Assembly: GCA_001723645.1 (NCBI GenBank)
Contig: MDLC01000003.1
Location: 1-64,000 of the forward strand
Reading direction: 5' to 3'
DNA: 64,000 bases
From: Candidatus Endobugula sertula
GTDB lineage: Bacteria > Pseudomonadota > Gammaproteobacteria > Pseudomonadales > Cellvibrionaceae
Numbering within the stretch: position 1 is the first letter of the stretch; every line of letters starts with the position of its first letter. The notes under the pieces were generated by a model. The model was not told the DNA's origin and did not search any database. It worked only from the letters and a program-made list of their open reading frames with translations. The position numbers and the translations under genes were made by a program. Positions 57,081-64,000 of this stretch are shown here, piece by piece.

Positions 57081-58022
57081 TTAACTAAAGAAAGCTCGCG
57101 CCTGTTTAATATCATCCTGAATCTGCTGACGTAAATCATCTAAACCCACAAAACGCTGCTCTTCACGTATTTTATGTTTAAATTCAACCACAATTCTTTG
57201 TCCATATAAATCGTCGCTGCGATCAAATAAATGTACTTCTAAAATGGGCTTGGTATCACCACACACCGTAGGACGTACCCCCACATTAGCAACACCTGGT
57301 AATACCTCCCCATTCAATAACGTAGTCACCACTACAAAAACACCTGCAAGTGGAGAACAATAACGGTGTAAGTGTACATTAGCAGTAGGTGCTCCAAGTT
57401 GCTTTCCTAATTGTTGGCCCCGCACTACCCGACCACTCGTGGTATAGGTTTTACCTAACAAAGAGGGAATCGTGGCAAAATCAGCCGCTTCCAACACTTG
57501 ACGAATACGAGTACTACTCACCCGTTCCCCACCCACAATATAAGTAGCGGTATCGGTAATCTCAAACCCATGTTGCTTCCCTGCTTGCTTTAGCAACTGA
57601 TAATCGCCCTGACGTCGACACCCAAAGCGAAAATCATCGCCGACCACCAGACACTTCACACCCAAAGCATTCACAAGAATTTTCTGTATAAATTCTGTTG
57701 CTGGCACATGGCTTAACGTACGGTTAAAGGGAAGGCAAAATACCCGATCTATGCCTGAAGTAAATAAAGCTTCTACTTTCTCCCCCAGTCGCATTAAGCG
57801 CGCAGGCGCCTTCTCTCCCGAAAAAAACTCATGTGGTTGAGGTTCAAAAATCATCACCATAGAAGGCAAACCCAGAATTTTGGCTCTTTCGACCACTTGG
57901 CGCAAGATTGCCTGATGCCCCAAATGAACTCCATCAAAAGCACCAATAGTCATCACATTACCCCAGTGCTGAGGGCGCAAATTATGTAATCCACGAAGAA
58001 ATTCTCTCTGATATGCCGCCAC
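57081..58022 (-). CDS. ribF: Bifunctional riboflavin kinase/FAD synthetase RibF
   Basis: Makes FMN and FAD. 313 residues. N-terminal adenylyltransferase with IGAFDGVHLGHQAIL, FEPQPHEFF, VGDDFRFGCRRQGDY and STRIRQVLE; C-terminal flavokinase with RVVRGQQLGKQLGAPTANVHLH, GVANVGVRPT and VEVHLFD-like LEVHLFDRSDDLYGQ. Starts with GTG at 58022. murJ, which normally comes just upstream, is separated here by three genes. Confidence 0.97.
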   Translation of the reverse strand: MAAYQREFLRGLHNLRPQHWGNVMTIGAFDGVHLGHQAILRQVVERAKILGLPSMVMIFEPQPHEFFSGEKAPARLMRLGEKVEALFTSGIDRVFCLPFNRTLSHVPATEFIQKILVNALGVKCLVVGDDFRFGCRRQGDYQLLKQAGKQHGFEITDTATYIVGGERVSSTRIRQVLEAADFATIPSLLGKTYTTSGRVVRGQQLGKQLGAPTANVHLHRYCSPLAGVFVVVTTLLNGEVLPGVANVGVRPTVCGDTKPILEVHLFDRSDDLYGQRIVVEFKHKIREEQRFVGLDDLRQQIQDDIKQARAFFS

Positions 58023-58182
58023 TGGCTAATTCTCGAATTTACCGACCACCAAAAAGGGCCCAAGTATAGCTTTTTAGACGTTAAAACGTAAGCTTCTTAG
58101 ACAAGGATAACACGATGCAGCAAAGGAAAAGAGAAAAAACATAGCTGGAAACATCCGCTAAGTAGACCAAAACCCCAAGAGC

Positions 58183-59379
58183 TCAAAAGTACCTTTTCAC
58201 AGTTAATTGCAAACGATCATCATCTACTAAAACCGCAGCCGGATCAGCCACATTTCGCGATTCAACAAATACTCCTTCAAGGGCTATTGTCCAGTAGTCA
58301 TTAAAACGTGTGGAGGCTTCGACCAAAAGGCTTTTAGTATAAAAGTCTGCATCATAGCCCGCACTGATTAGCAGAGCAGAATCCTTTGGATCATTTAAGG
58401 TGAAACGAAAACCTAGGAAAATATCGTTTTGAAAGGTATTATCAGCGGTATAATCTCGCTCATCCCAACCATACTCCACCAATATCCCCACATCCGTCGC
58501 CGTGCTATTAAGACCATAAAGAGTATATTCAACACCCACCTGAGACGCCAGATAATCATCCTGACGACTATCCTTTTGTATAGCCTCAAGCTTCCATAGC
58601 CAGCTATCAATCGTTGCCTGCAGGTCAACACCTACCTGTGTAACCTGCTGGTAAAAAGGTATTAGGCGAGTAACACCATTGTCTGCCTGTGTCTGCAATA
58701 TTGGGTTTCGGTCCGTACCATCAAACCAATACAGACCAACATCAAAAACACCCACTGAGTGGCTCCAACGCAATGCATAATCAATATGTTTTTCTTCATC
58801 AGTAGACTCATAATTGGCTCGGTCAGTATCTGCCACCAAACGGCCTCGCAAACGGCCCTCCGCCCCTGCAAATGTCCGTTCACGAAAACCAACCAGAACA
58901 AACGCATCAACAATCCCCCAGTCGGTGACTCGAGAAATATTCAACATAGGCTGACCTAGTTTTTCCTCACCATCAAAAGAGTCCACGCTATCGGTTTGAT
59001 TAATAATATCAACCAGGTGATTAAACTCTGTTACCCCCCAGAATACCTTACGAAAACCTGTTCGAAACTCCCACTTCTCACCAACATGTACCCATGACAA
59101 CTCTCGAATATCACCATGTGAACGCTCAGCATCATGTTCATCCCCTCTCAAGAAGGGTATAAAAACCAGACGATCACTTCCCCCATTCCACTGCCAATAC
59201 CATTCTGGTTCTATAGATAAAGATAGGTTAGATTGATAACCCTGACCAGGAAATTGTCCATCCCGCTGATAAGCTGACCATTCCACCTCAACGTTACCTG
59301 AAAGCTCAATAGCATTGACCTTCGAACTCGCTACCGTCACCACCAGAAAACAAACTATAAGGTAGAAATAATTTATCAT
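58183..59379 (-). CDS. Outer-membrane beta-barrel protein of the DUF1302-like kind
   Basis: 398 residues with a signal peptide (MINYFYLIVCFLVVTVASSKVNA). The mature protein has alternating strands and ends in a terminal aromatic (LQLTVKRYF), as outer-membrane barrels do; ELSWVHVGEKWEFRTGFRKVFWGVTEFNHLVDIINQTD resembles the DUF1302 core. Overlaps the LolA-like gene by 4 bp. Likely the outer-membrane partner of the MMPL transporter; the substrate is unknown. Confidence 0.7.
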   Translation of the reverse strand: MINYFYLIVCFLVVTVASSKVNAIELSGNVEVEWSAYQRDGQFPGQGYQSNLSLSIEPEWYWQWNGGSDRLVFIPFLRGDEHDAERSHGDIRELSWVHVGEKWEFRTGFRKVFWGVTEFNHLVDIINQTDSVDSFDGEEKLGQPMLNISRVTDWGIVDAFVLVGFRERTFAGAEGRLRGRLVADTDRANYESTDEEKHIDYALRWSHSVGVFDVGLYWFDGTDRNPILQTQADNGVTRLIPFYQQVTQVGVDLQATIDSWLWKLEAIQKDSRQDDYLASQVGVEYTLYGLNSTATDVGILVEYGWDERDYTADNTFQNDIFLGFRFTLNDPKDSALLISAGYDADFYTKSLLVEASTRFNDYWTIALEGVFVESRNVADPAAVLVDDDRLQLTVKRYF

Positions 59380-60206
59380 TTAGCACGCTTTAAAGTGTTT
59401 TTATTAAAGTCCGCATCTGTTAAGCCTGTACGGAATTGATAATCATTCCAGGTTAGGGTGGTCACCTTTTTATTTTGATGATTAACCATTTCCATTCCTG
59501 TAGCTCTCCAGTATTGATTAAGGTACTGTTTATACCCCGTCATCGATAATGTCTTCAACAAGCTGTTTTTACGATCATAAAACTCCGTTTTCCAAATACG
59601 GTACTCCACCGTATCAATCCAGGTAATTTGGCGTGTATAACCAGAATATTTATCCACCGGAAACTGCTCAATCACGAAGCAGCTCCCTAGTTGACATGCT
59701 TCTTCACGTAAGAATTTATAGGTATATTTTTCTACTTCAAAAGAAGATAGGTCTTCATAAGCAAACTCTGAACCTACAAAAGGACCAGACTTATTACGAG
59801 ATGCAATTCTTTTAACCCGTTTGAGCGCAGGCAAATACAACCATTGATCATCAGAGCCGATTGGATGGGAAAAGCTCAAAAAAGCAGTACCCTTAACATC
59901 ACGAGGATAATCAAATATATTTAAACTTTTATCGCCATCATTTCGCACTTCCAAGGTTTTATTGCGTATCTCACGCATACTTTCCTGTCCCGCTGCATTA
60001 CGCAGCACCATCTTCAAGGTCGATTGGCTATCTCCCCACCCCAAATCGCGCTTCTTAGCTTCGGTAGCAATAGCCAAGCCTTTTTCTTCTGCTGTCTCTG
60101 CCCCGACATTAAAACTAACCCCACTCAGCCCCAAGAGCAGTCCCCAAAACACCCAGGCACTCAGATTGGTAACGGTTAACACTGCCTTATTACTAGTTAA
60201 CAACAT
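59376..60206 (-). CDS. LolA-like outer membrane lipoprotein-sorting family protein
   Basis: About 276 residues from the ATG at 60206, which has GAGGAG 7 nt upstream (the longer frame overlaps the transporter gene further). Signal peptide, then a LolA-like fold: LKMVLRNAAGQESMREI, DYPRDVKGTAFLSFSH, DDQWLYLPALKRVKRIASRNK, FVGSEFAYEDLSS, YTRQITWIDTVEYRIWKTEFYDR. This family often pairs with MMPL transporters and is thought to carry lipophilic cargo across the periplasm. It overlaps the MMPL gene by 14 bp and the barrel gene by 4 bp, so the three are one operon. Confidence 0.85.
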   Translation of the reverse strand: MLLTSNKAVLTVTNLSAWVFWGLLLGLSGVSFNVGAETAEEKGLAIATEAKKRDLGWGDSQSTLKMVLRNAAGQESMREIRNKTLEVRNDGDKSLNIFDYPRDVKGTAFLSFSHPIGSDDQWLYLPALKRVKRIASRNKSGPFVGSEFAYEDLSSFEVEKYTYKFLREEACQLGSCFVIEQFPVDKYSGYTRQITWIDTVEYRIWKTEFYDRKNSLLKTLSMTGYKQYLNQYWRATGMEMVNHQNKKVTTLTWNDYQFRTGLTDADFNKNTLKRAK

Positions 60207-62535
60207 ATTTATTCTCCTCTGCAATAACGACGGAATCATTTCCTTGTTTATCCCGATCCACAGACATTAATAGTGATGGTAAAAATAGAAAGTCAATAAT
60301 CAACGCTATACCAATAGTCAACGCTGTTAACAAACCCATAGAAGCATTGAGTTTAAAGCTAGACTGGGCCAAGACCATAAAACCAGCCACTAACACCCAT
60401 GTTGTAATCCACAAAGCATGTCCAACGCTGGAAAAAGTATAACGGACTGCAGCTACTATATCTTTATTTTGCGTTCTTCTCGCTCGCAAATACTTACTGA
60501 GAAAGTGCACCGTATCGTCCACAACAATACCCAGCGTCATACCTATAACAACGGAAAGACCAAGCCCTACCCGCCCATCAATAAAATACCAAAGACCAAA
60601 TCCTATCACGGCTGGAACCAGATTGGGAATCAAACTAATAAAACCAAACTTAACAGAGCGTAATGCCACTACTAACAACAACGAGATCAGTACTAAAGCA
60701 ATACTAGTTCCTAATAACATAGATTGAATATTACGCTGTCCAATATGAGCAAACATTAAATTGGGGCTAGCTATTATCGCCGTATACTGCGGAGCATTTT
60801 CCTCAAACCAAGCAGATACTCTTTTTTCCAATTCAATATTTTCTGTACTCGTCATATTCCTAGTTGTCACTACTATACGAGAGGCCGCTTTGTCTACATC
60901 AATCTGATTATTAAGATCCAAACCATAAGGCAAAGACAACTCATAGAGTAATAAATATTGAGCCGAGAGCTCACGATCATTTGGTAGACGATAATATTCG
61001 GGGTTATCTCCATGCATATTTTTATTTAAACGACGCAAAGTATCGGAGAGAATATTGACATTATCTGTTTCAGGCTGGGCTCTCATCCAATCACTGAATC
61101 GAGCCAGCACACTGAGATATTCCGGATGATGAATACCACCTGACTCTTTGCTGTTCACTTCGATTTCTTGAGTCATCAGGCCCGACATGTTGTCCTGCAT
61201 AAAATCCGTTGACTGACGAAAGGGTATGGTTGTATCAAAGTATTTCACAAAATCATCATCTAGTTCGTTTTGCGGCACGAATATCGCCAACATAAGGATA
61301 ATTGCAGAAAATGAAACCAACAAAACCTTTCTTTTAGCAATGACAAAGTCGCTTACTTTAGACATAAAGTCTGCTTTTCTTTCCGCTTCTGGTTTAACTT
61401 GCATAGGTAAAATGCTAAGCAATGCGGGAAAAATAGTCATTGAAAATATAAACGCCAACATAACCCCTATGGCAACAAAATTCCCCAAATCCCGAAAAGG
61501 AGGGGAGTCTGAAAAATTCATACTCAGAAAGCCAATTGCAGTTGTTGCACTGGTTAGAAAAATAGGCTGGAAATTAATACGTAAACTTTCCAAAATAGCC
61601 ATCTTTTTATCTAAACCATTCCGCATCTCGTACAGCATTGTCGACAAAATATGGACACAATCGGCAACTGCTAATGTCATAATAATGGTTGGTGCGCTCA
61701 CAGATGGTCCCGTCAGATAAAACCCCATCCAACCAACAAGCCCCATCGTTGAAAGAATAGAACACATAACAATAATGATAGTAGCTACAGTTCCACTAAT
61801 AGTACGCAATAGAAGGGCCATAGTCAGGGCAACCACACCAAACATAATGGGGATTAGTGTTGCACTATCACGTAGCACTGACTCGCTGAAGGCGTTATTC
61901 AGCATAATCATTCCTGAAAGATAAATCTCTAAATCAGGGTAAGCCTTTTGAATATCAGCTTGTATTTGACGAACTTTAGTCACCACTTCGGGCAACTCAG
62001 TCACAGGATCAATACCAGGTAATTGTATTGTTGCATTAACGACTGTTACAGAAGCATCTTGCGCAATGAGTTTTTTATACAAAACAGGTTCGTTTAGTAC
62101 AATATTTTTGAGCTTTTCCAAATTTATGTTGGGCAACAACTCCGGTTCCAATACCAAATCTTCTACCGTTAATTCATCACCAATGGCAGTAGTATGTTGA
62201 TAATTGGTAATTGAATCGACCCGGCTAGAATACGGGATTTGCCATGCTTTGGTTGTTAATGTATGAATAGCTGCTAGTGTTTTTTCTTTAAAAACCACCC
62301 TATCTTTTGGAGCAACAATAAAAGCAACACTATCATTTTTAGTAAACGTTGCCTGCATTTTTTCAAACTCAGACAACTGCGGGTTTTCTTCACTAAAAAA
62401 TACACGATAGTCTGATTTAAAGATTAATTTTGAACCGCCATAAACTGCAGCCAATATCATCATCATTATCATCAAAACAACCAAGAAAGGACGTTGTACG
62501 CTAACTTCAAATAACCCTTCTGTGATGGCTTTCAT
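60193..62535 (-). CDS. MMPL/RND superfamily transporter
   Basis: 780 residues from the ATG at 62535, preceded by AGGAG 8 nt away. Duplicated layout: a first helix, a large periplasmic loop, then five more helices, twice. Typical stretches are SAPTIIMTLAVADCVHILSTMLYEMRNG and GLGLSVVIGMTLGIVVDDTVHFLSKYLRA, with the Asp pairs of RND proton relays (VADCVH and VVDDTVH). COG1033-type exporters move lipids and hydrophobic compounds; this one's cargo is unknown. First gene of the three-gene operon. Confidence 0.9.
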   Translation of the reverse strand: MKAITEGLFEVSVQRPFLVVLMIMMMILAAVYGGSKLIFKSDYRVFFSEENPQLSEFEKMQATFTKNDSVAFIVAPKDRVVFKEKTLAAIHTLTTKAWQIPYSSRVDSITNYQHTTAIGDELTVEDLVLEPELLPNINLEKLKNIVLNEPVLYKKLIAQDASVTVVNATIQLPGIDPVTELPEVVTKVRQIQADIQKAYPDLEIYLSGMIMLNNAFSESVLRDSATLIPIMFGVVALTMALLLRTISGTVATIIIVMCSILSTMGLVGWMGFYLTGPSVSAPTIIMTLAVADCVHILSTMLYEMRNGLDKKMAILESLRINFQPIFLTSATTAIGFLSMNFSDSPPFRDLGNFVAIGVMLAFIFSMTIFPALLSILPMQVKPEAERKADFMSKVSDFVIAKRKVLLVSFSAIILMLAIFVPQNELDDDFVKYFDTTIPFRQSTDFMQDNMSGLMTQEIEVNSKESGGIHHPEYLSVLARFSDWMRAQPETDNVNILSDTLRRLNKNMHGDNPEYYRLPNDRELSAQYLLLYELSLPYGLDLNNQIDVDKAASRIVVTTRNMTSTENIELEKRVSAWFEENAPQYTAIIASPNLMFAHIGQRNIQSMLLGTSIALVLISLLLVVALRSVKFGFISLIPNLVPAVIGFGLWYFIDGRVGLGLSVVIGMTLGIVVDDTVHFLSKYLRARRTQNKDIVAAVRYTFSSVGHALWITTWVLVAGFMVLAQSSFKLNASMGLLTALTIGIALIIDFLFLPSLLMSVDRDKQGNDSVVIAEENKYVVN

Positions 62536-62555
62536 AGTCACTACTCCTGTCATTT

Positions 62556-62759
62556 TTATAATGATGAACCGTCATTAATAACTTGCGTAAAATACATTCT
62601 CCAAAACAAATTATCTACCATCATGTATGCTGTTAAAAACAACATCACAAGCGTTACGGTAGCTATAGCAGTGACCAGTGGATAGATACCCGAGACTACT
62701 ATTGATTGATTACCACCATTAGCTCGCCACGTCGTAATATTAACATCCAATAATGACAA
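62556..62759 (-). CDS. Short hydrophobic ORF, doubtful
   Basis: 67 codons starting at a TTG without a ribosome site, with one transmembrane stretch (YPLVTAIATVTLVMLFLTAYMM). It ends 20 bp before the MMPL start. Could be a small membrane protein, a relic or chance. The rest of 62760-62938 carries a start-less open plus frame (stop at 62920) with a Cys-rich stretch, CSHPCTSWEC, not identified. Confidence 0.25.
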   Translation of the reverse strand: MSLLDVNITTWRANGGNQSIVVSGIYPLVTAIATVTLVMLFLTAYMMVDNLFWRMYFTQVINDGSSL

Positions 62760-62938
62760 AGAGTGTGTTGATCATAAAACCATTGTACAAGCACTCAATG
62801 CCAACTTTAATTGTTCTCACCCCTGTACTTCTTGGGAATGTGGCTTGAATAAAAATACCTCATCCAGTTATTGTGAGTTATTAACCGAGGTGTTGCATTT
62901 GCGAGTTGAATCTGCGTTGTAAAAACACTCTTTTTTTC

Positions 62939-64000
62939 TCATCGAGGGAGATATGGGTTAAAATCACTTAGCCGCATCCCCAAGACCAAAAGGCAAATAA
63001 AATAGACCAACACCCCAGTCACACATGTAGCCACCATAGCCATAGAACGTTCCCACACCGATAACACTGACCAATCTGCAACAATCATAAACGAACCTAA
63101 AAGGATGGCCGCCATCACAATATTAGCCAATAACAACCTAAACAAATACCAACCCCAACCACTTAGTGGCTGATAAACACCATTCTCTCTCAAACCACGA
63201 TACAATAGACCCGCATTTACAACCGCTGAGAACGAAGTTGCCAACGCCAAACCAACATGTCCAATATTCCACCAAAAATGGAAAGGAATAACCAGTAAAA
63301 TATTAAACAACATATTAAGTCCCATCGCCTTGATGCCTATTTTCACAGGCGTCTTAGTATCCTGACGAGAAAAATAGCCTGGAACCAATACTTTAATTAG
63401 CATAAACGCTAACAATCCCATCGAATAGGCTTTTAGACTCAACGATGCCATGGCGGTATCATGGGCAGAAGTCTTCCCATACTCGAACAACAAGGTCAAA
63501 ATAGGCTGAGAAAGTATAATAAGACCAACAGTAGCAGGCAAAGCAATCAGTAAGACCCAACGCAATGCCCAGTCCATAGTCTGGTTAAAACTACCCTTAT
63601 CATCATTCACATACTGGCGAGATAGGCTGGGCAAAATCACAGTGCCAATAGCAATCGCAAACGTTCCGAGAGGCAATTCTACTAATCGATCAGAATAATA
63701 CAACCAGGAAACACTCCCAGTCGGTAAAAATGAGGCCAGTACCGTATCAAATAATAAATTGATCTGAGCAACTGATACACCCAAAATGGCTGGAGCCATC
63801 AGCAGTAGTACTTTCTTTACACCTGGATCCTTAAAATCCACTTTAGGGACTGGCAACAGATGTATCTGTTTCAAAAAAGGCAGTTGGAAAGTTAACTGTA
63901 CAACACCTGATATCAAAACTCCCCAAGCAATCGCAACAACAGGCGGATCAAAATAAGGGCTCACCCATACTGCAGCAGAAATCAGGCAAATATTCAATAA
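62939..64000 (-). CDS. murJ: Lipid II flippase MurJ (MviN), partial at window edge
   Basis: C-terminal ~350 residues of the flippase; the 5' end lies beyond base 64000. Multiple hydrophobic helices; MurJ signatures LPTGSVSWLYYSDRLVELPLGTFAIAIGTVILPSLSRQ and YFSRQDTKTPVKIG are present. Flips lipid II for peptidoglycan synthesis. In relatives murJ directly precedes ribF; here three genes intervene. Confidence 0.95.
   Translation of the reverse strand, partial: LLNICLISAAVWVSPYFDPPVVAIAWGVLISGVVQLTFQLPFLKQIHLLPVPKVDFKDPGVKKVLLLMAPAILGVSVAQINLLFDTVLASFLPTGSVSWLYYSDRLVELPLGTFAIAIGTVILPSLSRQYVNDDKGSFNQTMDWALRWVLLIALPATVGLIILSQPILTLLFEYGKTSAHDTAMASLSLKAYSMGLLAFMLIKVLVPGYFSRQDTKTPVKIGIKAMGLNMLFNILLVIPFHFWWNIGHVGLALATSFSAVVNAGLLYRGLRENGVYQPLSGWGWYLFRLLLANIVMAAILLGSFMIVADWSVLSVWERSMAMVATCVTGVLVYFICLLVLGMRLSDFNPYLPR

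Noticed and set aside
61226..61720. 164-residue plus-strand ORF
   Set aside because: Antisense shadow of the MMPL transporter gene.

Overview
The window is chromosomal DNA from a Gram-negative gammaproteobacterium of the broad Pseudomonadales / Cellvibrionales / Oceanospirillales type, moderately AT-rich by eye. The evidence is gene order: ftsK-lolA-rarA-crcB-serS-cysG, an ArsC-like gene followed by dapD-dapE, rluD divergent from bamD, pilS-pilR, and a minor-pilin block (fimU-pilV-pilW-pilX-pilY1-pilY2-pilE) directly followed upstream by ispH-fkpB-lspA-ileS-ribF and then murJ. I cannot name the genus. Surface adhesion is a theme: a type I-secreted giant-adhesin cluster lies at one end and a type IV pilus minor-pilin/tip-adhesin cluster in the second half.

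Layout. 1-9.8 kb (minus strand): LapA-like calcium-binding adhesin (split by a frameshift at a run of nine C), a TolC-family outer membrane channel, a HlyD-type adaptor and a LapB-type ABC exporter. 10-20 kb: a small conserved protein, then ffh, cysG, serS, crcB, rarA, lolA and ftsK, all on minus. 20-28 kb: trxB (+), a fused anthranilate synthase trpE(G) of the alphaproteobacterial type, tilS, an S9 peptidase and greB. 28-38 kb (mostly plus): DUF454 protein, dnaG, a DUF1778/GNAT toxin-antitoxin pair between inverted relics of an IS1595-family transposase, an ArsC/Spx-like protein, dapD, dapE, moaC-moaD-moaE, then rluD (-) and bamD (+). 38-52 kb: nadE, pilS, pilR, a FimT-like pilin, then the minor pilin operon on minus. 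52-58 kb: ispH, fkpB, lspA, ileS, ribF. 58-64 kb: a three-gene module (MMPL/RND transporter, LolA-like periplasmic protein, outer-membrane beta-barrel) inserted between ribF and murJ, and the truncated 3' part of murJ at the window edge.

Functionally, the adhesin, ABC exporter, adaptor and TolC proteins form a complete secretion line for one substrate. PilS/PilR sense and control pilus expression, while the minor pilins and PilY1 build the pilus tip; this PilY1 carries a CUB-like insertion. The MMPL/LolA-like/barrel set resembles an envelope-spanning lipid or hydrophobic-molecule trafficking route.

Three genes (adhesin, crcB, pilE) are interrupted only by single-base indels, with their remaining coding sense intact. 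That pattern fits sequencing or assembly errors, recent decay, or, for the adhesin only, homopolymer phase variation. I found no CRISPR array, rRNA or tRNA gene.
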